NCBI GenBank assembly: GCA_019694555.1
Contig: JAIBBS010000006.1
Span: forward strand, 20,628-84,627
Reading direction: 5' to 3'
Origin: Nannocystaceae bacterium
Lineage (GTDB): Bacteria > Myxococcota_A > Polyangia > Nannocystales > Nannocystaceae
DNA: 64,000 nucleotides
The stretch's first letter is position 1. Each line of letters starts with the position of its first letter. A program made the translations under genes and the position numbers. The notes beneath the pieces were generated by a model, which saw only the letters and a program-made list of their open reading frames with translations, made no database searches and had not been told where the DNA came from. This document shows positions 1 through 8,802 of the stretch, piece by piece.

Positions 1-769
1 CGCACGAGATCGATCCGCCCGCCGAGCCGCTGCAGCCGCCGGCGTGGCACTCGCCCTCGGCGTAGCCCTCGACGGTGATGTCGAGCACCGCGCGCAGCGA
101 GTCGACGCACTCGTCGAGGTTGCCGCCGTGGTCGACCCACTGGCCGTCGCAGAACAGCGCGCCCTGCTCGACGTCGCAGTTGGCCTTGCAGCCGCCCTCG
201 AGGTCGACCTTGCAGCTCGCGTAGCCCGAGGCCTGGCAGTCGATCTGGCAGTCGAGGTTGGCCTCGGCCTCACAGCGGCCCGAGCACGAGGCCTCGCACT
301 TGCCCGAGCAGTCCGCCGACGGTGCGATCACGTCGCAGCGCGCCGAGCAGTGGCCCTCGCAGTTCGCCTCGCACGACGCGAAGCACTCGCTGCCGCTGTC
401 GCCCGCGCCGCAGCGGCCCTCGCAGCCGCCGCGACAGTCCGCGACGCACTCGCCGCGACAGTCGAACTGCCCCGGATCCACCTCGCACGAGCCCATGCAG
501 TTGGCCGAGCAGTCGGCGTTGCAGTCGACGTCGGCCGTCAGGTTGCACATGCCACCGCAGTCGACCTGGAGCTCGGCGGCGCACTGGGCCTGCACCGAGA
601 CGGGCGTGCAGTGGGCCTCGCACTCGATGCCGCCCTCGACCTGGCACTGGGCCTCCGCCTCGACGTGGATGTCACCGCAGGCGCCGATGCCGGCCTGGGC
701 GGCGCCCGACCATGCGAGCGGTGCAAAGAGTGCGAGCGCGGGAAGAATCGAACCGATGATGCGTTGCAT
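1..769 (-). CDS. secreted cysteine-rich repeat protein (3' end cut by window edge)
   Basis: Reading leftwards from an ATG at 769, the frame is open to the window edge (about 256 codons visible, no stop). The first ~27 residues are a signal peptide (MQRIIGSILP..., cleavage near AQA/GIG). After that I count 35 cysteines in roughly 230 residues, spaced every 3-8 residues in motifs such as CxGxC, DCxGxC and CxAxC with Asp/Glu/Gly/Ser between. No enzyme motif is visible. The spacing resembles disulfide-rich extracellular repeat modules, so an exported, heavily cross-linked surface or matrix protein is the likely role; the exact function is unknown. The + strand ORFs over this interval are shadows. 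The gene is divergent from the SCP2 gene at 1102. Confidence 0.8.
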   Translation of the reverse strand, partial: MQRIIGSILPALALFAPLAWSGAAQAGIGACGDIHVEAEAQCQVEGGIECEAHCTPVSVQAQCAAELQVDCGGMCNLTADVDCNADCSANCMGSCEVDPGQFDCRGECVADCRGGCEGRCGAGDSGSECFASCEANCEGHCSARCDVIAPSADCSGKCEASCSGRCEAEANLDCQIDCQASGYASCKVDLEGGCKANCDVEQGALFCDGQWVDHGGNLDECVDSLRAVLDITVEGYAEGECHAGGCSGSAGGSISC

Positions 770-1101
770 GGACAAGTTCCGGCGTTGGGGCGCCCCGGCC
801 GGGGCGCGATGGGGTCGACGAAAGGACTGACGGACGCCGTGGCCGGCGGTCGCCAGGGCTGGGGTCGCGGCGCGTCCACAGGGCGACCGGGCCACGACCT
901 TCGACGAGCATAGCTGGAGGTCGATGCACGCCGAGGCCAGCGACATCGGCGTCGTGGTGCCCCGCACAGCCTGCCGAGGCTGCCCCCGCGGCGCGCGGGC
1001 CGAGCGTGGCCGCGATCGGGCGCCCGGCGTCCGCGCGGCCGCCTGCGCGGTGTCGCGCCGCGGCCCGGTGCGGTCCTGCTAGGTTCGGCCCGAGGACGCC
1101 C
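770..1101. other. divergent intergenic region
   Basis: This 332-base stretch separates the leftward cysteine-rich gene from the rightward SCP2 gene and must carry both promoters. It contains a GGGGCGCCCC/CCCCGGCCGGGG palindromic patch near 784-800. A TAGGTT hexamer lies at 1080-1085, 16 bases before the ATG at 1102, and resembles the -10-like elements seen before other genes in the window. No convincing coding frame was seen. Confidence 0.4.
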
Positions 1102-1419
1102 ATGACGATTCCGCAGCTCTTCGCCGCCATGTCCACGCGCTATCGCCCCGGCAAGATCGACCGCAAGCTGACCTACTACTTCTCGATCGGCGACCACAAG
1201 TACACGGTCGTGGTCGAGCCGCAGTCGTGCAAGGTCGAGGAGGGCAAGACGGTGGAGAACGCCGACTGCGTGCTCAAGACCACGCCGGAGCTGTTCGAGA
1301 AGATGGTGATCCACGGCAAGATGCCCGGACCGATCGACATCGCCCGCGGCAAGGTCAAGACCAACGACACCGGCGCGCTCATGCGTCTGCGCGAGCTGTT
1401 CGACTTCTCGGGCGTGTGA
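1102..1419 (+). CDS. SCP2 sterol-binding-domain-like small protein
   Basis: A 105-residue protein with the layout of the sterol carrier protein 2 fold. An N-terminal helix (FAAMSTRYRPGKI) is followed by alternating strands (LTYYFSIGDHKYTVVVE), an acidic segment with ENADCVLKTT, a helix with FEKMVIHGKM, and a C-terminal GALMRLRELF helix. Members bind hydrophobic ligands such as lipids or acyl-CoA in an internal cavity; no catalytic site is expected. The ATG at 1102 is chosen because upstream codons of the longer open frame are compositionally poor and the family starts here. argH follows after 3 bases, so the two are probably co-transcribed, though no functional link is evident. Confidence 0.75.
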   Translation: MTIPQLFAAMSTRYRPGKIDRKLTYYFSIGDHKYTVVVEPQSCKVEEGKTVENADCVLKTTPELFEKMVIHGKMPGPIDIARGKVKTNDTGALMRLRELFDFSGV

Positions 1420-1422
1420 CGC

Positions 1423-2730
1423 GTGGCCATCGCACGGACACAGGCCACCGGCGACGCGCTCGACCCGGACATGCTGGCGTGGTCGAGCTCGTTCGCGATC
1501 GATCGCCGCCTGCTGCCGCAGGACTGTCGCGGCAGCGTCGCGCACGTCGATGCGCTGCTGCGCGCGGGGTTGCTCTCGCCCGACGAAGCCGGGCAGCTGC
1601 GCGAGGCGCTCGAGCGTCTGCCGTCGCGGGTCGACCACGGCGAGGTCGAGCTGCCACGCGACGAAGAAGACGTGCACATGGCGGTGGAGTCGTGGTTGGC
1701 GCGCGAGCTCGGCGGCGTCGCGGCCAAGCTCCACACCGGGCGTAGCCGCAACGATCAGGTCGCGGTCGACCTCGCGCTGTGGTGTCGCGATGCCGTGGCC
1801 GCGCTCGAGCGAGGCCTCGAGGGTGTGCTCGCCGCGGCGGCGGACTTCATCCGCGACCACGGCGAGACCCCGATGCCGGCGTACACCCACCGGCAGGTCG
1901 CGATCCCGGTGCTGGCGCGCACGTGGATCGAGGGCGCCGTGATCGAGCCGCTGCGTCGCGATCGTCGGCTGCTGCTGCTGTGCGCCGACGAGCTCGTGGC
2001 CTCGCCGCTGGGTGCCGGCGCCATCGCCGGCACGAGCCTGCCGATCGACGCGGAGCAGACCGCGGCGGCGTTGGGCTTCGCCCATGGGCCGCGCAATCCC
2101 ATCGACGCGGTCGGGCATCGCGACCACGTGCTGTCGTTGGCGTTCGCGTGCGCCCGCATCGGGCTGCACCTGGGACGCTTCGCTGCCGACGTGGTCGAGC
2201 TCGCGTCCGACGGGCTGGTCAAGCTCGGCGGCGCCATCGCCGGCGGCTCGTCGATGATGCCGCACAAGCGCAACCCCGACCTGTTCGAGCTGGTGCGCGG
2301 GCATGCAGCGCTGCGGCAGGGCGAACTGACGGCACTGATGTCGCTGCTGGGCAGCCTCGGCAGCGGCTATCACCGTGATCTGCAGCACGACAAGGCGCTG
2401 GTCTTCGGCGCCGTCGACGGCGCGCGCGGCTGCCTCGCGATGATCGCGTTGGGCCTGCGACACATCGCGCTCGAGCCGGCCGCGTGCCTGCAGGCACTCA
2501 TCGACGGCGACGCGGTCGCGACCGACCTCTGCGAGGGGCTCGTGGCCAGCGGCGTGCCGTTCCGTCAGGCCTACGCGCAGGTCGGTGCGCTCGTCTCGAA
2601 CTTGCGCGCGCGTGGGCGCCGGCTCGCGCAGCTGAGCGCCGACGAACTCGCCGAGCATGGTCTGCCGACATCACTGTTGGGGCGCCTCGACCCCATCGCA
2701 GTGGCCAGGCGTCGCAGCGCGCCGCGATGA
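1423..2730 (+). CDS. argH: argininosuccinate lyase
   Basis: A 435-residue cytoplasmic enzyme that cleaves argininosuccinate to arginine and fumarate, the last step of arginine synthesis. Superfamily signatures are clear: HTGRSRNDQ at about 104-112, the THxQ-type motif YTHRQ at 154-158, and GSSMMPHKRNPD at 275-286, the fumarase/ASL signature that contains the catalytic serine. The start is GTG at 1423, just 3 bases after the SCP2 stop, which fits translational coupling. Length is slightly short of the usual ~460 because the C-terminus is trimmed. No other arg genes are in the window. Confidence 0.95.
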   Translation: MAIARTQATGDALDPDMLAWSSSFAIDRRLLPQDCRGSVAHVDALLRAGLLSPDEAGQLREALERLPSRVDHGEVELPRDEEDVHMAVESWLARELGGVAAKLHTGRSRNDQVAVDLALWCRDAVAALERGLEGVLAAAADFIRDHGETPMPAYTHRQVAIPVLARTWIEGAVIEPLRRDRRLLLLCADELVASPLGAGAIAGTSLPIDAEQTAAALGFAHGPRNPIDAVGHRDHVLSLAFACARIGLHLGRFAADVVELASDGLVKLGGAIAGGSSMMPHKRNPDLFELVRGHAALRQGELTALMSLLGSLGSGYHRDLQHDKALVFGAVDGARGCLAMIALGLRHIALEPAACLQALIDGDAVATDLCEGLVASGVPFRQAYAQVGALVSNLRARGRRLAQLSADELAEHGLPTSLLGRLDPIAVARRRSAPR

Positions 2731-2875
2731 TTGCGTCGCGATGCTCTGCGTCTGCGAGCTGGGCGACACCGTCGGCACGCATCGATCGGGCGCGCGTCAC
2801 GACGCAGTTTTTTGTCGTCGAATCGACGCGCGAGCCTGCAACGATCTGATCGCGACGTGCGTCTCGTAACCCGAC

Positions 2876-3061
2876 GTGGTGGACGAGGGCGGCGACCAGC
2901 TCGAGCGCGATCCGTTGGACCGTCAACCGTGGCTGCGGATGCCGCTGACGCGCTGGCGCGTGCGACCGCCGGCCGCGCTGGCCCGCGCCGGCGAGCAGGT
3001 GCTCGCGTGGCTGCGCGGGCCCAAGAGCACCGCTCGACCCGACGCCGCGCGCGCCGACTGA
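2876..3061 (+). CDS. possible small protein of unknown function
   Basis: A GTG-started frame of 61 codons lies in the 356-base gap between argH and the convergent zinc-ribbon gene. Codon third positions are almost all G or C, as in neighbouring real genes, and the product is Arg/Pro-rich with two Trp-containing segments. There is no recognisable domain and no clear ribosome-binding site. The preceding part of the gap (2731-2875) is visibly less GC-rich, includes a TTTTTT run near 2809, and looks non-coding. This may be a true small gene or a chance frame. Confidence 0.3.
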   Translation: MVDEGGDQLERDPLDRQPWLRMPLTRWRVRPPAALARAGEQVLAWLRGPKSTARPDAARAD

Positions 3062-3086
3062 CGGCGCGGCGCCGGTGCAGCCGGCA

Positions 3087-3893
3087 TCACTCGTCCTTGG
3101 GGATCGCGCGACGCACCGGCGGGCTCGCCTTGGGCGCGGCTTCCTTGGGGGCCGCCTCGCCCTTGCCCGCGGTGGTGTCGTCGGGGAAGTGGCCCGACCA
3201 GTACAGCAGGCGCCCGCACGATTCGCACGCGGGGATCTCGTCGCCCTTTCGCAGCAGCACGTAGATCTGGTGCGGGATGGCCATCTTGCAGGCCATGCAG
3301 CGCTCGCGGTGGGCGGCCACGAAGGCCAGGCCGCCGAGGCGCTTGCGGATGCGCTCGTAGGTCTCGAGCAACTCGTTGTCGAGCTTGCTCGTCAGCGAGC
3401 GGCGGCCCGCGCGGAGCTTGCCCAGCTTGGTCTCGACGCGCGCACGCATCTCCGTCAGGCGCTGGCGCTCGGGCTCGGCGGCGGCGCGGAGCTCTTCGAG
3501 CGCCTTGCTCATGGCCTCGATGCGCTGCTCGGTCTCGGCGACGCCGTTTTGCAGCTTGCCGATCTCCTCGGTGCGCGCGGCGATCATCTTGCGCGTGGAC
3601 TCGAGCTCGCGCTGCGTCGCCGCGAGCTCGCGGGCGGTCTTCACTTGGTTCGCGCGCTGCTTGCCCTGGCGGACCAGGTCCTCGTCCTCGGCGAGCAGTG
3701 CCCGCTGCGAGCGTTCGAACGCGCGGGTGTCGTCACACTTCTTGCGCTCGTTCGCCAACATCGCCTCGAGGCGCGCGAGGTCCTCGTCGAGCTCCTTGAG
3801 CCGCGTGGGGATGGCCTCGAGCTTGCGCTCGAGCGAAATCAGCTGACGGTCGCGGTGCTGGAGCTCGTGGAGCGCAGGGATCTGCGGATTCAT
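3087..3893 (-). CDS. coiled-coil C4 zinc-ribbon protein
   Basis: A 268-residue protein. Residues ~10-185 form a long charged coiled coil rich in Leu/Glu/Arg/Lys heptads. A C4 zinc ribbon follows, with CMAC at 199-202 and CESC at 223-226, then a Lys/Pro/Ala-rich tail. This is the architecture of the zf-RING_7/DUF164 family, widespread in bacteria, of unknown or nucleic-acid/protein-binding role. It starts at an ATG just downstream of the tRNA gene on the same strand, so read-through from the tRNA promoter is possible. Confidence 0.85.
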   Translation of the reverse strand: MNPQIPALHELQHRDRQLISLERKLEAIPTRLKELDEDLARLEAMLANERKKCDDTRAFERSQRALLAEDEDLVRQGKQRANQVKTARELAATQRELESTRKMIAARTEEIGKLQNGVAETEQRIEAMSKALEELRAAAEPERQRLTEMRARVETKLGKLRAGRRSLTSKLDNELLETYERIRKRLGGLAFVAAHRERCMACKMAIPHQIYVLLRKGDEIPACESCGRLLYWSGHFPDDTTAGKGEAAPKEAAPKASPPVRRAIPKDE

Positions 3894-3913
3894 GGTTGCT
3901 CGACTGGTGTCGG

Positions 3914-3987
<74 letters not shown>

Positions 3988-4278
3988 GAAAAGACAAGCG
4001 GGGAAGCTGCGCGAACCATAGGGACCGCAGGCGGGGGCGTCAAACAGCGCGTCGTGCGCGTGCGCACGGGTGCGAGGGCGCTCTCGTTGGCGCGATCACC
4101 CTCGCTGCAGGCCGCACGCCGTCGTCGGCTCGCGGCGCAGCTGCTCGCGGGCGTGCGTGCGGCAGCACGCGATCCGTGCCGATCTGCCACGGACGGGGCC
4201 TTCGCCCGCCCGCGCGCCGCCACGTCGCTGCACGTGGCCGGCCGCGACGCGCTGCGGCACACTCGCGAGCGCCTCGCG

Positions 4279-5760
4279 ATGTCGCAAGCACAGCCGAAAC
4301 TCGCGCCTGGACGCGACGGGATGTGGCTCGGCGCCGCGAAGCTGTGGTTTCTGGTGTCGAGCTACGCGATCACGATCGCGCTGACGCACCTGCTCACCGC
4401 GGACGTGTATGGCAGCTACTACGCGATCGCACGGCTGGTCGCGGTGCCCAACATGGTGATCATCTACACCGTGTTGTTCTCGGTCAGCCGTCCGCTGGCC
4501 GCACAGTACGATCAGGGATGCCCCGATTTCGCGGGCATCCGCGCGCGAGGGCTGCGGCTCGCGCTGGTGCTGGGCGTGCCTGCGTGCGCGGTGGTGCTGC
4601 TCGCGGCGCCGTGGTTGGCGCGGTGGCTGGCCGATCCGTCGCTGACGCGACCGCTGCAGGTGGTCGCACCGATCTCGCTCGTCTACGCGGTCTATGCCGT
4701 CAATCTCGGCACGCTCAACGCGGTGCGGCGGTTCCGTCGTCAGGCCGCGCTCGACATGGCCATGGCCGGCAGCAAGGCCGCGCTGATCATCGGCGCGGCC
4801 GCGGCGGGGCTCGGCCTCGACGCGACCGTGGGTGGCTTCACGCTGGCGAGCGTGTTGGCGCTGCTGCTCTCGCGCGCGCTGGTCGGCGGTGTCGCGCCGC
4901 GCCCGGTCGGCGCCGCCCCGGCGGGCGCCTCGATGGCCGGGTTCGCGGGCCAGCTGATCGTGTTCACCGCGGTCACCAACCTGCTGCAGTCGGCGGACGT
5001 GCTGCTGCTCAAGTCCCACGCCGCCAACGAGGCCCAGGCCAGTGCGGTGGGGCACTACGCCAGCGCGCAGCAGATCGCGCTGGTGCCCTACAGCCTGATG
5101 AACGCGGTCGCGCTGCTGGCGTTCCCGCTGATCGCGGCGCTCGATCAGCAGCAGACCGCGAAGGTGCGGCTGTACGTGTCGCAGACCGCCAAGGTCACGC
5201 TGGTGCTGCTCGCGTTCATGAGCGCGGTCGGCTCGGCGTGCGCGCGCGAGATCCAGGCGTTGCTGTTCCCCAAGGCCTACGGTGCGGTCGCGAGCGAGCT
5301 GCGGCTGCTGGTGTGGGGCTTCTCCGGCTACTCGTTCGCCGTCACCACGGCGTGGATCCTCAACAGCGCCAAGCGCCCGCGCGCGGCGGTGTTGCTGGTG
5401 GCCGTGCCGCTGGCCGTGGTCGTGGTCGCGGCCAGCGTGCTGGTACCCGGCTCGTTCACCACCGGCGCGGCGTGGGCGGTCGCGGCCGCGGGCGTGGCCG
5501 CGGCGATCGTCGCGATGGTGGTGCTGCGCGCGAGCTTCGGCGCGGCGGTGTCGCTGCTGCAGCTGGGTCGCATCGCGCTGTGCGTGGCCGCGGTCGAGGC
5601 GGTCGCGTGGCTGTGGCCCACGACCGCCACCGGCGGGCTGCTGGGCAAGCTCGCCATCTTGGCCAAGCTCGTGGTGTTGGCGGTGGTGTTCGTCGCCGCG
5701 GCGCTGGGCAGTCGCGCGGTGACGTTGACCGAGCTGCGGGGGCTGCGGCGTGGTCGCTAG
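4279..5760 (+). CDS. polysaccharide/O-antigen flippase-like membrane protein
   Basis: From ATG 4279 the product has 493 residues and about a dozen to fourteen hydrophobic segments, typical of MATE-like oligosaccharide flippases (Wzx/polysaccharide_synt family). The start region (GMWLGAAKLWFLVSSY) is the usual first TM with the family's small-residue pattern. Such proteins flip lipid-linked glycan units across the inner membrane. The frame stays open upstream to 4054, but that part codes an Arg-rich non-membrane extension, so the downstream ATG is preferred. It opens a four-gene glycan operon and overlaps the next gene by 11 bases. A 291-base gap (3988-4278) precedes it, holding only leader or promoter sequence. 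Confidence 0.8.
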   Translation: MSQAQPKLAPGRDGMWLGAAKLWFLVSSYAITIALTHLLTADVYGSYYAIARLVAVPNMVIIYTVLFSVSRPLAAQYDQGCPDFAGIRARGLRLALVLGVPACAVVLLAAPWLARWLADPSLTRPLQVVAPISLVYAVYAVNLGTLNAVRRFRRQAALDMAMAGSKAALIIGAAAAGLGLDATVGGFTLASVLALLLSRALVGGVAPRPVGAAPAGASMAGFAGQLIVFTAVTNLLQSADVLLLKSHAANEAQASAVGHYASAQQIALVPYSLMNAVALLAFPLIAALDQQQTAKVRLYVSQTAKVTLVLLAFMSAVGSACAREIQALLFPKAYGAVASELRLLVWGFSGYSFAVTTAWILNSAKRPRAAVLLVAVPLAVVVVAASVLVPGSFTTGAAWAVAAAGVAAAIVAMVVLRASFGAAVSLLQLGRIALCVAAVEAVAWLWPTTATGGLLGKLAILAKLVVLAVVFVAAALGSRAVTLTELRGLRRGR

Positions 5761-6868
5761 CCCGACGTGGCTGCTGCTGGGCAAGCCGCTGCGCGCGCCG
5801 CTGCGCGATGGCACCACCGTGCTCGCGTCGAGCCTGGTCGCCGCGCTGCCGGACACCCGGCAGGTGGCGTACCTGGGCGACCCCGGTGCGCCGGTGCGGC
5901 CGGGTTTCGATCGCGTGCTGCCGGCGGCGCCGATCGGCTACGCGCCGAGCCTGCTCGACCGTGCGCGGCTGCTCGCGACCCTGGTCGATCCGCGGCTGCG
6001 GACGCTGCACGTGCACCTGTTCTTCTCGCCCAACCCCGCGAGCCAGGCGGTGCTGACGACGGTGCGCCGCACGGTCGCGCGCGGCGGCACGCGTCGCTTC
6101 GTGCAGACCATCCCGGCCGGCACCGGCGCGACGCGTGCGGTCGCGGGCCTGCGCGTGCTCGATGCCGTGGTCACGACCTCCGAGCACACCCGCGCGTCGC
6201 TCGTCGCCGCGGGGCTCGACGAACGTCGCGTGCACTGCATCCGTCCCGGCGTGACGCTGCCGCAGCACGCGGCCGTGCCCGCGCGCTCGCGACGGCTGCT
6301 CTACGCCGGTGACCTCGACGAGGCCGTGGCCGAGCGGGCCATCGCGCTGGCGCGGCTGCTGCGTCGCCCCGAGCTGTCGGCGTGGCAGCTGACGCTCGCG
6401 TGTCGGCCCAAGGCCGAGGGCGACGTGGTCGCGCGCGCCCGCGTGCGCCGCGAGCTCGCCGATGCGGTCGCCGACGGTCGCGTCGAGGTCCGCGCGGAGG
6501 TCGACGACATGGACGCGCTGCTGCGCGACACCGCGGTGCAGCTGTACCTCGCCGACCACGCGCGCGCGAAGGTCGATCTGCCGCTGGTGCTGCTCGAGGG
6601 ACTCGCGCGCGGCGTCGGCGTGCTCGCGGTCGATGCCGCACCGGTGTGCGAGCTGCTCGAGGTCGCGACCGCGGCGCGCTGCGACATCGGCGGGCTGGTG
6701 CCGCCGTCGCCGGACGCGTGCGCCGCCGCGATCGCGCGGCGGCTGCTCGAGCCGCAGGCGATCCCGGCGTGGGGCCAGGCCGCGCGCGCGCTGGCACGCG
6801 GTGCCTTCGCGGCCAGCGACATGGCCGCGCGCTACGTCGCGCTGTGGCAGGAGTTGGAGCGAGCATGA
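5750..6868 (+). CDS. GT4-type glycosyltransferase (divergent)
   Basis: A 372-residue protein starting at GTG 5750 inside the flippase stop region. It has the two Rossmann-like halves of GT-B enzymes. The N-terminal half includes LHVHLFFSPN and the inter-domain TSEHTRASLVAAG, followed by HCIRPGV, typical of GT4 linkers. The C-terminal half holds RLLYAGDL and a nucleotide-sugar-site segment, LPLVLLEGLARGVGVLAVD. The canonical EX7E motif is weak here. It probably adds a sugar to a membrane-linked glycan together with the neighbouring GT4 enzyme. Its stop overlaps the methyltransferase start by ATGA. Confidence 0.75.
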   Translation: MVASPTWLLLGKPLRAPLRDGTTVLASSLVAALPDTRQVAYLGDPGAPVRPGFDRVLPAAPIGYAPSLLDRARLLATLVDPRLRTLHVHLFFSPNPASQAVLTTVRRTVARGGTRRFVQTIPAGTGATRAVAGLRVLDAVVTTSEHTRASLVAAGLDERRVHCIRPGVTLPQHAAVPARSRRLLYAGDLDEAVAERAIALARLLRRPELSAWQLTLACRPKAEGDVVARARVRRELADAVADGRVEVRAEVDDMDALLRDTAVQLYLADHARAKVDLPLVLLEGLARGVGVLAVDAAPVCELLEVATAARCDIGGLVPPSPDACAAAIARRLLEPQAIPAWGQAARALARGAFAASDMAARYVALWQELERA

Positions 6869-7575
6869 CCGACAACCGCGCCTACTACGACGCGTTCGCA
6901 CAGCGCTACGACGACGGGCGCGACCGCGGCTACCACCGGCTCATCGACGATCAAGCCGCGGCGTTGGTGCGTCGCGTGGGCGAGGGCCGTGACGTGCTCG
7001 AGGTCGGCTGCGGCACGGGCCTGGTGCTGCAACGCGTCGCTCGCTTCGCCCGCAGCGCGCAGGGCATCGACCTGTCGCCGGGCATGCTGGCGCACGCGCG
7101 TGCGCGCGGGCTCGATGTCCGCGAGGGCTCCGCGACCGCGCTGCCGCTGCCCGACGAGAGCGTCGACGTCGCCTACAGCTTCAAGGTGCTCTCGCACGTG
7201 CCCGAGCTCGAGCGCGCGCTGGCAGAGATGCTGCGGGTGGTGCGACCCGGCGGCCACCTGGTGTTCGACGTCTACAACCGCCACTCGCTGCGCTACCTCA
7301 TCAAGCGCGCGTTCGGACCCCGCGCGACCTCGCAGCAGTTCGACGAGGCGGCCATCTCGACCGCGTTTTTGACCCCCGACGAGGTCGTGCGCAAGCTGCC
7401 GCCGGGCGGCCGACTGGTCGCGCGCGCCGGCATCCGCGTGCTGGTGCCGCACCCGGCGGTGTTCGCCGTGCCGGGCGTCGGCGCGGCCGTGCGCGCGCTC
7501 GAGTGGTCGCTGATGGACTCGCCCGCCGCGCGCTTCGCCGGCTTCGCGGTCTACACGGTGGAGAAGACGCGATGA
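6865..7575 (+). CDS. class I SAM-dependent methyltransferase
   Basis: A 236-residue Methyltransf_11-type protein. Motif I is VLEVGCGTG (~45-53), followed by GIDLSPGML, an acidic loop of motif II, and the post-I segment ALPLPDESVDVAYSF. The GGHLVFDVYN strand completes the fold. Placement between two glycosyltransferases with ATGA overlaps on both sides suggests it methylates a sugar of the glycan or a lipid carrier; the substrate cannot be read from the sequence. Confidence 0.85.
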   Translation: MTDNRAYYDAFAQRYDDGRDRGYHRLIDDQAAALVRRVGEGRDVLEVGCGTGLVLQRVARFARSAQGIDLSPGMLAHARARGLDVREGSATALPLPDESVDVAYSFKVLSHVPELERALAEMLRVVRPGGHLVFDVYNRHSLRYLIKRAFGPRATSQQFDEAAISTAFLTPDEVVRKLPPGGRLVARAGIRVLVPHPAVFAVPGVGAAVRALEWSLMDSPAARFAGFAVYTVEKTR

Positions 7576-8729
7576 GCCGTGTGCTGGTCGTGTCGACCAC
7601 GTTCCCGCAGTACCCCGGCGACCCGCGCGGCGAGTTCATCCTGCGTCACTGGTCGCAGCAGGTGCGGCGCGGCGCGAGCGTGCGCGTGCTGGCGCCGCGC
7701 ACCGCGTGGTGTCACGGCGATCCCGGCGCGGCGCACGGCCTCGACATCGTCCGCTTCGACTACGCGCCCAAGCGCGTCTCGAGCCTGACCGGCAACTTCG
7801 GCATCCTCGAGAACATCCGCGAGCGACCGTGGCGCGCGGCGCTGGTTTGGCCACTGTGGCGCGGCCTCGCGGCGGCGCTGTCGCGCGAGCTCGATCGCGG
7901 CGGCATCGATCGCGTGGTCGCACACATGCTGCTGCCCGGCGGCTGGATCGTCGCACGCGAGTGCTCGCGCCGTGGCGTGCCGTTCGAGCTGTTCGGTCAC
8001 GGTACCGACGTCGACGTGTTGTTGGCCCTGCCGGCGCCGCTGCGTCGTCGCTTCGCCGGGCACGTCGCGGCCGCCACCGCGCTGCGCTTCCCCTCGGCCG
8101 AGAAGCGCGCCCGTTTCGTGCGCGCGTGCCCCGAGCTGCCGGCGGCGAAGCTGGTGGTCGAGCCGATGGTCCACTGCGTGGCTCCGCCGCCGCCGGTCTC
8201 GTCGCGGCCGCGCGGCGACGGTCCACCGACCGTGCTCTACCTGGGACGGCTGATCCCGCAAAAGGGCGTCGACGATCTGTTCGACGCGGTCGCGCGGGCG
8301 CTGCCGGACGCGCGGCTCGAGATCGCGGGCGACGGGCCGCACCGGCGTCGGCTGCAGCGACACGCGCGACGGCTGGGCCTGCGCGCGCACTTCCACGGCT
8401 TCGTGCACGCCGACGCCAAGCACCAGCTGCTGTCGCAGGCGGACGTGGTCTGTGTGCCCTCGCGCGAGGTCGCGGGGCTGTCCGAGGGCGCACCGCTGGT
8501 GGTGCGCGAGGCCTTCGCCTACGGCGTGCCGGTGGTGGCGACGCGGGTCGGCGGCATCCCGGAGCTGCGCGGTGGCGGACGTCTGAGTCTGGTCGTGCCG
8601 GGGGACATCGACGCGCTCGGACGCGCGTTGTCGCAGGTGCTGCGCGAGCTGCAGACCGAAGGGCCAGCGGCGAGCGAGCCCCACGAGCCCGCGCGTACGC
8701 GAGCCGGTCGCGTCGCGGCGCGCACGTGA
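7572..8729 (+). CDS. GT4 family glycosyltransferase
   Basis: A 385-residue GT-B glycosyltransferase starting at ATG 7572 in a 4-base overlap with the methyltransferase. The N-terminal domain begins VLVVSTTFPQYPGDPRG, a classic GT4 start. The C-terminal domain has VLYLGRLIPQKGVDDL, then LEIAGDGP and HFHGFV, and the EX7E-like loop SEGAPLVVREAFAYGVPVVAT followed by GGIPEL. It likely transfers a hexose to the growing surface glycan. The C-terminal ~30 residues are a variable Arg/Ala/Glu tail. It is the last gene of the operon. Confidence 0.88.
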   Translation: MSRVLVVSTTFPQYPGDPRGEFILRHWSQQVRRGASVRVLAPRTAWCHGDPGAAHGLDIVRFDYAPKRVSSLTGNFGILENIRERPWRAALVWPLWRGLAAALSRELDRGGIDRVVAHMLLPGGWIVARECSRRGVPFELFGHGTDVDVLLALPAPLRRRFAGHVAAATALRFPSAEKRARFVRACPELPAAKLVVEPMVHCVAPPPPVSSRPRGDGPPTVLYLGRLIPQKGVDDLFDAVARALPDARLEIAGDGPHRRRLQRHARRLGLRAHFHGFVHADAKHQLLSQADVVCVPSREVAGLSEGAPLVVREAFAYGVPVVATRVGGIPELRGGGRLSLVVPGDIDALGRALSQVLRELQTEGPAASEPHEPARTRAGRVAART

Positions 8730-8802
8730 GCCCACGCCGGTGCGCGCCGGCGAAGGTTTCACGCGACCGTGCTAGAACGCCGCGTCTCGGAGGCAATAGA
8801 CC

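Noticed and set aside
784..803. GGGGCGCCCC/CCCCGGCCGGGG palindromes as an operator
   Set aside because: In very GC-rich sequence such palindromes arise by chance, and no second copy or regulator link was seen.
44..913. Plus-strand frames opposite the cysteine-rich gene
   Set aside because: Ala/Arg/Val-rich product without features; the minus strand gives a signal peptide and regular cysteine pattern.
538..2658. 706-residue minus-strand frame covering the argH region
   Set aside because: Shadow of argH and SCP2; no domain and implausible composition.
4054..4278. N-terminal extension of the flippase
   Set aside because: Frame is open, but it encodes an Arg/Ala-rich stretch before the first TM helix; the ATG at 4279 gives a normal start.
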